Source: Streptomyces olivochromogenes (GTDB lineage Bacteria > Actinomycetota > Actinomycetes > Streptomycetales > Streptomycetaceae). From it: 64,000 bases of DNA. The notes beneath the pieces are model-generated. The model worked only from the letters and a program-made list of their open reading frames with translations. It was not told where the DNA came from and made no database searches. The position numbers were made by a program, and so were the translations under genes. The stretch spans positions 95,669 through 159,668 of the forward strand of contig NZ_KQ948451.1 of the NCBI RefSeq assembly GCF_001514115.1, written 5' to 3'. This document shows, piece after piece, positions 28,500-36,341 of the stretch. How positions within the stretch are numbered: position 1 is the stretch's first letter; each line of letters starts with the position of its first letter.

Positions 28500-29660
28500 A
28501 TGCGTGAGATCCTCCCGGCGCTGGAGCGGTGGTACGCGGCGGGCTCCCCCTTCGGGCTCGCCACGGTGGTCACGGTCAGCCGTAGCGCACCCCGGGACCC
28601 GGGGGCCGCCATGGCCGTGGGGCCGGGCGACGAGGTCGTGGGCAGTGTGTCCGGCGGCTGTGTCGAGGGGGCGGTCTTCGAGCTGGCCCAGGAGGTGGTG
28701 GCGTCCGGCGAGGCCCGCCTGGAGACCTTCGGGTACAGCGACGAGGACGCGTTCGCCGTGGGACTCACCTGCGGCGGCGAGATCACCCTGCTCATCCGCC
28801 GGGTGACGCCCGCCGAGGACCCCTCCTTCGCCGCGGTGGCCGACTCGGTGGCCGCCGGCCGGCCCGTGACGGTGGCGACGGTGATCGAGGGACCGGCGCC
28901 GCTCGGGGCCACGCTCGCGGTGTGGCCGGACGAGGTGGCCGGTTCGCTGGGCTCCACCGGTCTGGACGTGGCCGTCACCGCCGACGCCCGCGGTGAACTG
29001 GCCCAGGGCGCCACGATCCGGCGGCACTACGGACCGCACGGCGAGCGCCGCGAGGACGTCGTGACCGTCTTCCTCCATTCCTTCGCGCCGCCCCCGCGCA
29101 TGCTGGTCTTCGGCGCGATCGACTACGCGGCGGCGGTGGCCCGCATCGGGGACTTCCTCGGCTACCGGGTCACGGTGTGCGACGCCCGCCCGGTCTTCGC
29201 CACCGCGAAACGCTTCCCGGCGGGTGTGGAGGTCGTCGTGGACTGGCCGCACCGCTATCTGCGGGGTACGACGACCGACGCGCGCACGGTGATCTGCGTC
29301 CTGACACACGACCCGAAGTTCGACGTGCCCCTGCTGGAGGAGGCACTGCGCCGCCCGGCCGCGTACATCGGGGCGATGGGCAGCCGTCGTACCCACGACG
29401 ACCGCAGGAAGCGGCTCATCGACGCCGGTCTGTCGGAGGGCGAGCTGTCCCGGCTGCGCTCGCCGGTCGGGCTCGACCTCGGAGCCCGTACGCCGGAGGA
29501 GGTGGCCGTGTCCGTCGCCGCGGAGATCGTCGCACTGCGGTGGGGCGGCAGCGGGGCGCCGCTGACGGCGACGGGCGGGGCGATCCATCCCGGACCCGTC
29601 GATACACCCGCCGGACCCGCCGATACGCCTGGAGGAGAGCACCATGGAACTGCATCATGA
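28500..29660 (+). CDS. coxF: XdhC/CoxF-family molybdenum cofactor chaperone
   Basis: A 386-residue protein of the XdhC/CoxI/CoxF family, which binds molybdenum cofactor and aids its sulfuration and insertion. The N-terminal XdhC domain has GSVSGGCVEGAV near residue 50 and GLTCGGEITLLI near 91; the C-terminal Rossmann-like domain shows FGAIDYAAAVARIGDFLGY, YIGAMGSRRT and LGARTPEEVAVSVAAEI. A Pro/Gly-rich tail (PGPVDTPAGPADTPGG) follows. It overlaps coxG by 17 bases, and the coxG ribosome site GGAGGAG lies inside its last codons. Confidence 0.93.
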   Translation: MREILPALERWYAAGSPFGLATVVTVSRSAPRDPGAAMAVGPGDEVVGSVSGGCVEGAVFELAQEVVASGEARLETFGYSDEDAFAVGLTCGGEITLLIRRVTPAEDPSFAAVADSVAAGRPVTVATVIEGPAPLGATLAVWPDEVAGSLGSTGLDVAVTADARGELAQGATIRRHYGPHGERREDVVTVFLHSFAPPPRMLVFGAIDYAAAVARIGDFLGYRVTVCDARPVFATAKRFPAGVEVVVDWPHRYLRGTTTDARTVICVLTHDPKFDVPLLEEALRRPAAYIGAMGSRRTHDDRRKRLIDAGLSEGELSRLRSPVGLDLGARTPEEVAVSVAAEIVALRWGGSGAPLTATGGAIHPGPVDTPAGPADTPGGEHHGTAS

Positions 29661-30300
29661 GTTCACCGTCCCCGTTCCCGTCGACGACGCCTGGCGGGCG
29701 CTCCTGGACGTCGAACGGATCGCCCCGTGCATGCCGGGCGCGACGGTGGACGACTACGACGGCAAGACCGTGACCGGTTCGGTGAAGGTCAAGGTGGGGC
29801 CCATCACGGTGACGTACCGGGGCACCGCCGTCTTCGAGGAACAGGACGACTCCGCGCACCGGATGGTACTGATCGCGAACGGCAAGGAGACCCGCGGCCA
29901 GGGCACCGCGCGGGCCACGGTCACGGGCACGCTCGCCGAACGCGACGGCGGCACGGCGGTGTCGGTACGGACCGATCTGACCGTCACGGGGCGTCCGGCG
30001 CAGTTCGGTCGCGGCGTCATGGCGGAGGTGGGCGACAAGCTGGTCGGACAGTTCGCGGAGTGTCTGGCGCGGCGCCTCGAGGAACCGACCGAACGGACCG
30101 AGCCGGTCGAGCCGGTCGAGCCGGTCGAACCATTCCGATCGGCACAACCGGACCGACCCGTGCAGCCGCTCCAACCGGTCGAGCCGATCGACCTGTTGCG
30201 GACCGCCGGGCCTCCGGTCGCCAAACGCGTGGCGGTCGTGGTGGCCACCGCCGTACTGGCGCTGGTCTTCGTGCGCATACGACGCCGCCGGCACGCCTGA
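29644..30300 (+). CDS. coxG: CoxG-type SRPBCC membrane-anchoring protein
   Basis: A 218-residue protein whose first 150 residues form the SRPBCC fold of the CO dehydrogenase subunit G family (MELHHEFTVPVPVDDAW, PGATVDDYDGKTVTGSVKVK, ERDGGTAVSVRTDLTVTG). A proline/glutamate-rich linker with PVEPVEPVEP repeats follows, then one transmembrane helix (RVAVVVATAVLALVFV) and a basic tail. CoxG in Oligotropha recruits the soluble enzyme to the cytoplasmic membrane, which fits an anchor here. It is the last gene of the operon. Confidence 0.92.
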   Translation: MELHHEFTVPVPVDDAWRALLDVERIAPCMPGATVDDYDGKTVTGSVKVKVGPITVTYRGTAVFEEQDDSAHRMVLIANGKETRGQGTARATVTGTLAERDGGTAVSVRTDLTVTGRPAQFGRGVMAEVGDKLVGQFAECLARRLEEPTERTEPVEPVEPVEPFRSAQPDRPVQPLQPVEPIDLLRTAGPPVAKRVAVVVATAVLALVFVRIRRRRHA

Positions 30301-30305
30301 GTGCC

Positions 30306-30815
30306 TCAGCCGGGGTCGACGCGGTGCAGGGTCACCTCGGTCAGCTGTCCTTCGGTCACGGTCGCGGTCATGTACGTGTGGTGCGGCTGGCGGCGGCGGT
30401 CGGTCGGGGAGCCCGGGTTGAGCAGACGCAGGCCCGTCCCGGTGGTGGTGTCCCAGGGGATGTGACTGTGTCCGAAGACCAGGACGTCGAGGTCGGGGTA
30501 GCGCTCGGCGCAGCGCCGCTCGCGGCCCTGGGCGGCACCGGTCTCATGGACTACGCCGAGGCGCAGACCGTCCAGGTCGGCACGGGCGACCTCGGGGAGG
30601 CGGGCGCGCAGGGCCGGGCCGTCGTTGTTGCCGTACACCCCGACGAGCCTGCGGGACCGCTCCTCCAGCAGATCGAGGGTGGCGGTGTCCACCCAGTCGC
30701 CCGCGTGGACGACGACGTCGGCGTGCGGGAGTTCGGCCATCAGCTGCGGCGGCAGTGCCTTGGCCCGCTTGGGCAGGTGGGTGTCGGACATCAGGAGCAG
30801 ACGCACGGCACCCAC
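30306..30815 (-). CDS. YfcE/MJ0936-type metallophosphoesterase
   Basis: A 169-residue calcineurin-like phosphodiesterase. Metal ligands are seen in LMSDTHLPKR (Asp, His), VHAGDWVD (Asp), GVYGNND (Asn), LGVVHETG (His) and FGHSHIPW (His pair), followed by LLNPGSPTDRR, the family C-terminal signature. The usual GD near residue 40 is GDWVD. Such enzymes hydrolyse phosphodiesters in vitro; the natural substrate is unclear. The GTG start is weakly supported; another GTG lies three codons downstream. It faces the cox operon tail-to-tail with a five-base gap. Confidence 0.88.
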   Translation of the reverse strand: MGAVRLLLMSDTHLPKRAKALPPQLMAELPHADVVVHAGDWVDTATLDLLEERSRRLVGVYGNNDGPALRARLPEVARADLDGLRLGVVHETGAAQGRERRCAERYPDLDVLVFGHSHIPWDTTTGTGLRLLNPGSPTDRRRQPHHTYMTATVTEGQLTEVTLHRVDPG

Positions 30816-30819
30816 CCTA

Positions 30820-30888
30820 GGAGTACGGTCGGGTCACCGCGAGGAGTGCGGTCGTGTCAGCTCGCGGAGTGCGGTCGTGTCAGCTCGC
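30820..30888. repeat. Three tandem copies of a 23-bp repeat
   Basis: Three contiguous 23-base units begin GGAGTRCGGTCG; the second and third are identical and the first differs at a few positions. The repeat spans the promoter side of the phosphoesterase gene and the 3' end of the acyltransferase gene, whose stop codon lies in the middle unit. Confidence 0.93.
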
Positions 30889-32023
30889 GCCCTGCCGAGA
30901 ACATGGACTTCCATGATCGGTTCCGCTTGAACGGCAGCTCGAACAGCTTGGCGAACAGCCACGCTCCCAGTACCGAGGCGGGCAGTGCCAGTGTCAGCGT
31001 GAACCAGAACGCGGGCAGACCCGGCGACACGAAATGTGGGGCCACCTTCCGGCAGACGATCATGACGATCGGCAGGTGAACCAGGTAGAGGCTGTAGGAG
31101 AAGTCGCCGAGGCCGCGCATGGGGCGTGTGGCCAGGAGCCGCATGAGGACGGCGGGCCTGCCGGTGGCAACCGCCGCGATCATCATGGTCATGGCGGGTG
31201 CCACGGCGAGATCGATCCAGAAATAGTGGTCCACGGTCCACACCGACCCCTTGATGACGACCAGGGCCACGACCGGCAGGGCGGCCAGAGCGGCGAGCCA
31301 GTGCCACGGCAGGCGCCGGATCTTCTCCGGCGCGACGACGATCCCCGCGCCCACCAGCCCTGCGACGAACACGGGGGCGAGGTTCGGGGTCAGCCAGTTC
31401 ACGCCTTCCACCGGGGACGCGTGCGGCGCCAGCAGGCCACGTGCGATCACCAGGAGCGTCACGCTCGCGACCAGGACGACCGCGCCCAGCCGCCGTCGGA
31501 CGAGGAGGAGGAGCGGAAAGACGAGATAGAGCTCCGCCTCCACGCCGATCGACCAGAAGGCCCCGTTCGGCGTGGGAGCCGTGAATACGTCCTGGACCAC
31601 GAAGCCGTACACCAGAATCGATGTGCCGGTCGGCGGTCCGAAATGCGAGGCGGGCACCACGAACCAGGCGACCGCCAGGCTCAACGCGAGTGCCGCCCAG
31701 TAGGGAGGCAGGATGCGCCACGCGCGCCGCCGCAGGAACCGGGAAACACCGCCCAGGTGCCAGCCGTTGCGCGCCGGTGAGATGGCCAGGGAGAAACCGG
31801 ACAGCACCAGGAAGAAGACCACGGCGAGACGCCCGTACATCAGCCAGCCCAGCCAGGCGGGACCCGAGTTCTCGGGAAAGCCCGGCATGGTCAGAAGCCA
31901 GCAGTGGAAGAGCAACACGTACAGCGCGGCGAGGCCGCGGAGCCCGTCAAGGCCCAGCACCTGGCCGCGTCCACGCGTTTCGGGCCGCTCCAGCGGTGGA
32001 GAGACGGTGAGTGGGGTTCCCAT
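30857..32023 (-). CDS. Acyltransferase-3 family membrane protein
   Basis: An integral membrane O-acyltransferase of about 388 residues with ten or so helices. The family motif is LDGLRGLAALYVLLFHCWLL, containing the conserved Arg and the catalytic His. GRLAVVFFLVLSGFSLA, FLRRRAWRILPPYWAA and FWSIGVEAELYLVFPLLLL are further hallmarks. It transfers acetyl or succinyl groups to extracytoplasmic sugars or antibiotics. The ATG (MGTPLTVS) follows GAGAAAGAG; a GTG 12 codons upstream is possible. The C-terminal ELTRPHSAS is encoded by a 23-bp tandem repeat and looks like a recent addition. Confidence 0.9.
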   Translation of the reverse strand: MGTPLTVSPPLERPETRGRGQVLGLDGLRGLAALYVLLFHCWLLTMPGFPENSGPAWLGWLMYGRLAVVFFLVLSGFSLAISPARNGWHLGGVSRFLRRRAWRILPPYWAALALSLAVAWFVVPASHFGPPTGTSILVYGFVVQDVFTAPTPNGAFWSIGVEAELYLVFPLLLLVRRRLGAVVLVASVTLLVIARGLLAPHASPVEGVNWLTPNLAPVFVAGLVGAGIVVAPEKIRRLPWHWLAALAALPVVALVVIKGSVWTVDHYFWIDLAVAPAMTMMIAAVATGRPAVLMRLLATRPMRGLGDFSYSLYLVHLPIVMIVCRKVAPHFVSPGLPAFWFTLTLALPASVLGAWLFAKLFELPFKRNRSWKSMFSAGRELTRPHSAS

Positions 32024-32127
32024 ACTCTTTCTCACGTGCCGTTCCGGGCCGGTGTTCACCTACCGTCCGATCATCGGCGTGTACGCCTCGGAGTCGGTGA
32101 ACGGGAACAGCGGACCGGGCCGGCCGC

Positions 32128-33648
32128 TCAGGTCAGCGTATCGGCGCGGGGCCCGGCCGGGTCCCCGAGCGTCCGCGCCAGCCGCCGTATCTCCGCCACG
32201 TCCAACGCCGGGTTCGCGGCTGCCGGATGAGCCAGTTCCTCGTCGTCGAGGAGTTCCGTCAGCCGGGGCCGCGGGAGGCTCGGGTGGCGGGCCGCCGCGG
32301 CCCGTACGGCGGGGTCCGGGTCCCTGGTGAGGCGTTCCACGACGACCGGCGCGATCTCGGGGTCGCGCACGGCCAGGGCTCTGACCTCGGGGTCCTCGTG
32401 GTCGGCGAAGGCGGCCAGTCGGGTGGTCGGGAAGTTCGGCCGGGTGGCGAGGTGTGAGCGGTCGGCGCCGGTGTACTCCAGGAAACTGCGCAGCAGCAGG
32501 GCCGCGGGGGCGTCGGGATGGTTCTGGGCGAGCGTGACGCGTACACCGAGGTCCTCGTCGTCGGCCAGGCGTGCCACGAGGTCCGGCGGGAGCGAGTGGA
32601 CCCCGGCTGCCTTCCTGCGCAGCATCGGGTGGGCGGACAGGGCGTCCCGGCGGACGTCCTCGGGGGCTCGTGACACCCATGGTGCGGGCCAGTGAGAGAA
32701 ACCGCGGTCCATGGGCACCTCGTAGTCGATCGCGGCCCGCTCCTCCTCGCTCAGCGCCGGGTGCAGGGACAGCGCGAGCCGCACCTTGGGGTCGGGGTCC
32801 ACGGCGAGCGCACGGCGTTCGGCGGGTCCGAGGTCGGCGCGGTACGCGATGCCCTCCCGCACCTCCGGGTCCGGATCGGCGGCCAGCAGGACCACCACAT
32901 CGGCGGGGAGGCTGGGGTTGTGGGCGATCATCGCCCGCTCGTCGTCACTGGCCGGAGCGGTCAGGACAAGGTCCACGACGGCTCTGGTGAGGGGCAGGTT
33001 GCACAGCATGCCGGTGCGTCCGTGACAGGGCTTGGCGGGCAGCGCGCTCTCCAGCCAGGCCGCATCCTCGTTGTGGGTGCGCAACAGCGCCCTGTCCCGG
33101 ACGCCCTCGTCGGGGTCCGCCAGCAGCGCGGCCCGCGCGTCGGCGGACAGCCACTCCCACGCGCCGACCCCCCAGCGGCGGACCTTCGCGTCCGGGTGTG
33201 TGTGCATCGTCCGCAGCAGCTCGGTGGAGATCTGCTGGTAGAAGAGGCCGGCGAGTTCGTCGTTCCCGTACGTCCTGATCATGTGGACGAGGGCCTCGTC
33301 GGGCAGGGGCTCGGGCCGGACCTGGAAAGGCATCCGGGGCCCATCGGCGAGGTGCGCGCGGACGAACCACTCCGGGTCGTCGATCAGTCGTACCCGCTGG
33401 GCCGGATCGACGTGGGGATTGCGGGCGAAGAAGCTGCGGGTGTACGTGTCGGGGTGCTCGATCACCGCGTCCACGACGGCGTCGGGCAGGACCCGGTCCC
33501 GGCACAGCACCATCCGTACCGCCGGCGGACCCTCGGCGAGCAGCCGCAGCAGGACGTCCTGCGGGGTGGAGGGGTTGAGTGCCAGCCCGGCCAGCCGCCG
33601 CGCGGTCAGGTCGGCTTCCTCCCATATCCGCTCAGGTGTCTTCCCCAT
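32128..33648 (-). CDS. Helical-repeat (LRV/HEAT-like) protein
   Basis: A 506-residue cytoplasmic protein made of repeats of about 24-30 residues: ADPDPEVREGIAYRADLGPAE, VDPDPKVRLALSLHPALS, DDEDLGVRVTLAQNHPD, DHEDPEVRALAVRDPEIA and DPDPAVRAAAARHPSLPR. The pattern D-P-D-P-x-V-R-x-x-x-A-x-x-P matches leucine-rich-repeat-variant or HEAT-like solenoids. Such proteins are scaffolds for protein binding. No catalytic motif, signal peptide or membrane helix is seen. It is on the same strand as the SpoIIE gene upstream, with a 60-base gap. Confidence 0.8.
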   Translation of the reverse strand: MGKTPERIWEEADLTARRLAGLALNPSTPQDVLLRLLAEGPPAVRMVLCRDRVLPDAVVDAVIEHPDTYTRSFFARNPHVDPAQRVRLIDDPEWFVRAHLADGPRMPFQVRPEPLPDEALVHMIRTYGNDELAGLFYQQISTELLRTMHTHPDAKVRRWGVGAWEWLSADARAALLADPDEGVRDRALLRTHNEDAAWLESALPAKPCHGRTGMLCNLPLTRAVVDLVLTAPASDDERAMIAHNPSLPADVVVLLAADPDPEVREGIAYRADLGPAERRALAVDPDPKVRLALSLHPALSEEERAAIDYEVPMDRGFSHWPAPWVSRAPEDVRRDALSAHPMLRRKAAGVHSLPPDLVARLADDEDLGVRVTLAQNHPDAPAALLLRSFLEYTGADRSHLATRPNFPTTRLAAFADHEDPEVRALAVRDPEIAPVVVERLTRDPDPAVRAAAARHPSLPRPRLTELLDDEELAHPAAANPALDVAEIRRLARTLGDPAGPRADTLT

Positions 33649-33708
33649 GCTCGATGCCCCCCGTGTGCAGACCGGCCCCCGCCCCCCAGGAGCACCTGGT
33701 GCCCGACC

Positions 33709-36243
33709 CTATCCCCCTTCGTCCAGCGGGATTTCGCTCCACACCTGCTTGCCGCCGCTGACCGGCACGGTGCCCCAGGTCGACGACATGGCCTCGACGA
33801 GGAGGATGCCGCGGCCGCCGGTGGCCTCCCAGCCGATGCTGGTGGGCTTGATGGGCGTACGGGGGGAGGTGTCGGCGACGGAGATCCGCAGGCGGTGGTT
33901 GATGAGGGTGATGTCGAGTCTGACCTGCCCGTCGGTGTGTACGAGGGCATTGGTGACGAGTTCGGAGACGACGAGGAGCGCGCCGTCCATGCGGTCGTCG
34001 GGCACGCCCCAGGCGCGCAGGGTACGCCGGGTGAAGCGGCGGGCGTGCCGCACCGCCTCCGGGACGCGCCACACCGTCCAGCTCTCCCGCAGCGGGCGGG
34101 TCGCCAGACCGTCGTAGCGCATCAGGAGGAGGGCCACGTCGTCGCTGCGGTTGGCGCCCGTGAGCAGTCCGTCGGCCACCAATCCGAGGTGGGCGGGGTC
34201 GGACGCGGTCAGTTCGCCGGCCAGCCGGTTCAGTCCGTCCTCGATGTCGACCTCGGCGGACTCGACGAGCCCGTCCGTGGTCAGGGCGAGGACCGTGCCG
34301 CGCTGCAGTCGCAGCGGGATCATCGGGAAGTCGGCCTGGGTGACGACGCCCAGTGGTGGTCCGCCCTCGGACACGGTGACCTCCGTTGTGCCGTCCGGGT
34401 GGCGCAGCACGGGCGGGTGGTGTCCGGCGCGTACGCACCAGGCGGTGCCCTCCTCGAGGTCCACGTCGACATAGCAGCAGGTGACGAAGAGGTCGGTCTC
34501 CAGGTCCATGAGGAGTCGGTTGGCGTGCTGCACGACGACGTCCGGGGGGTGGCCCTCGACGGCGTACGCGCGCAGGGCCGTGCGCATCTGGCCCATCAGG
34601 GTGGCCGCCTGGGCGTTGTGGCCCTGGACGTCGCCGATGACGAGGGCGACGTGGTTGTCGGGCAGCGGGATGACGTCGTACCAGTCGCCGCCGACCTCAA
34701 GGCCCGCCGTGGTGGGCAGATAGCGGGCGACGGCGACCGCGCCGGGGATCCGGGGCAGGCGGCGCGGCAGCAGGGAGCGCTGGAGCATGCCGACCAGCTC
34801 GTGTTCGGCGTCGAAGGCGTGGGCGCGGGTCAGGGCCTGGCCCGCGAGGCCCGCGGACGCGGTGAGCAGCGCGCGCTCGTCGGCGCCGAACTCGTGCGGG
34901 TCGTCCCAGCCGATCAGACAGGCACCCGCCATCCGGCCGCCTGCGGGCAGCGGCAGGATGGCGAGACCGCCGGGGCCGACGTCGGCGAGCGCCGGTTCCA
35001 AGGGTGCTCCGGCGGGCCAGACGGCGGGGCGCCCCTCGCTGAGGGCCGCCTCCAGCGTGGGCATGGCGCGTACGGGCGCGTCGGGCCACTCCGAGCGCCA
35101 CTCGGAGCGCCACACCTCGGGCCAGGCGTCGGGTTCGGGAGGGTCGAGGAGGGTGACGACGAGACGGTCGCCCTCCAGCTCGGCCAGGGCGATCCGGTCG
35201 GCCCGCAGGGGGCCCCGCAGCGCGGCCACCACGGCCCGGCCGACGTCACGGACGGTGCCCGCGGTGGCGAGGGTCGAGGCGAGTCGCTGGACGCGGGCGA
35301 CGTCGCTGACGCCGGAGCGCAGCTTGGAGGCGTCGGCGACGGTGCCCACGAGGTGCGCCGGGCGCCCCTCTCCGCCGGGCACGAGATGGCCGCGCAGCCG
35401 TAGCCACTTCGGCTCTCCGGAGGGCTGGAGGATGCGGAACTCCAGCTCGCGCTCGCCGATGGACATGTGGTCCGCCTCCACCACGGACATCAGCGTGGGC
35501 AGGTCCTCGGGGACGGTCATCGACAGCAGGCTCTCGACCTTGCCGTCGAACTCGGCCGCGTCGAGGCCGAACAGCTCCAGCATCTCGCCGTCGACCTCGA
35601 GGTGTCCGGTGTCCATGGCGAGGTCGAACGAGCTGGTGGGCCGGGCGCCGGTGTCGCGCCGTGAGCCGGGCGCGGGGACGACGGCGGCCTCGGCGATCAG
35701 GCCGAGGCACTCGCGGTCCTCCTCGTCGAAGCCGCCCGGGCGCTCGCCGGCCGCCACGAGGCAGCCACCGTCCGGCTGGGGCAGGACGGCCAGCCAGAAG
35801 TCCTGGGACGGCAGCCTGCGGGCGTCGGCGCAGTGGGCGATCTCCGCCGGGCCGAGCCACAGCGGTCGGCCCGAGCGATACGCGTCCACCGCCGGGGAGC
35901 CGCCGGTGAGGACATAGCTGTCGCGCAGGCCGTAGAGCGTCCTGGGGACACCTGCCGACTCGGACAGGTACAGCTCGTCGCCGCTCTCGGTGGGCGAGTA
36001 CACCGCGACGACGCTCGCACCCGCGAAGACGAGTGCCAGTTCGAGCACGCGGCGCTGTCGCTCGCGCGGGTCCAGGTCCGGGGTGGGCGTCTTGAGGGCA
36101 AGTTCGGCACGCAGCGTCCTCGTTCCGCGCTCCGCAGCGCCCTCACTGACCACGTCCGCAATTACAGCGCTTCCGGGACGCTCGCGCAGCCCCTGCGACC
36201 GTTCCGGGGCCGTCGGGCCTGCGACGGAGTCCACGAGCGGCAC
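33709..36243 (-). CDS. SpoIIE-type protein phosphatase with GAF, PAS and HATPase domains
   Basis: An 844-residue multidomain regulator. In order: an N-terminal GAF-like domain (residues 50-190), a PAS domain (EMLELFGLDAAEFDGKVESL to EPKWLRLRGHLVPGGEG, about 210-310), a second GAF-like domain (320-480), a PP2C-like SpoIIE phosphatase (GGDWYDVI, GDVQGHNAQAA, TTDGLVES, RSDDVALLL, about 500-700), and a C-terminal HATPase_c anti-sigma-kinase-like domain (ELVTNALVHTDGQ, TGGRGILLVEA). It probably dephosphorylates anti-sigma-factor antagonists and may also phosphorylate them. No transmembrane segment is evident. It diverges from a second SpoIIE gene. Confidence 0.92.
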   Translation of the reverse strand: MPLVDSVAGPTAPERSQGLRERPGSAVIADVVSEGAAERGTRTLRAELALKTPTPDLDPRERQRRVLELALVFAGASVVAVYSPTESGDELYLSESAGVPRTLYGLRDSYVLTGGSPAVDAYRSGRPLWLGPAEIAHCADARRLPSQDFWLAVLPQPDGGCLVAAGERPGGFDEEDRECLGLIAEAAVVPAPGSRRDTGARPTSSFDLAMDTGHLEVDGEMLELFGLDAAEFDGKVESLLSMTVPEDLPTLMSVVEADHMSIGERELEFRILQPSGEPKWLRLRGHLVPGGEGRPAHLVGTVADASKLRSGVSDVARVQRLASTLATAGTVRDVGRAVVAALRGPLRADRIALAELEGDRLVVTLLDPPEPDAWPEVWRSEWRSEWPDAPVRAMPTLEAALSEGRPAVWPAGAPLEPALADVGPGGLAILPLPAGGRMAGACLIGWDDPHEFGADERALLTASAGLAGQALTRAHAFDAEHELVGMLQRSLLPRRLPRIPGAVAVARYLPTTAGLEVGGDWYDVIPLPDNHVALVIGDVQGHNAQAATLMGQMRTALRAYAVEGHPPDVVVQHANRLLMDLETDLFVTCCYVDVDLEEGTAWCVRAGHHPPVLRHPDGTTEVTVSEGGPPLGVVTQADFPMIPLRLQRGTVLALTTDGLVESAEVDIEDGLNRLAGELTASDPAHLGLVADGLLTGANRSDDVALLLMRYDGLATRPLRESWTVWRVPEAVRHARRFTRRTLRAWGVPDDRMDGALLVVSELVTNALVHTDGQVRLDITLINHRLRISVADTSPRTPIKPTSIGWEATGGRGILLVEAMSSTWGTVPVSGGKQVWSEIPLDEGG

Positions 36244-36341
36244 CCTGTGCCGCGGGTGGCACTCGCCGTGCGGGAAGGGCCGTCACGAGGGAGCCTTGAT
36301 CCCTGAGTCCCGTCGCGCGGCCCTGCGAGGAGGTGGTCGGC

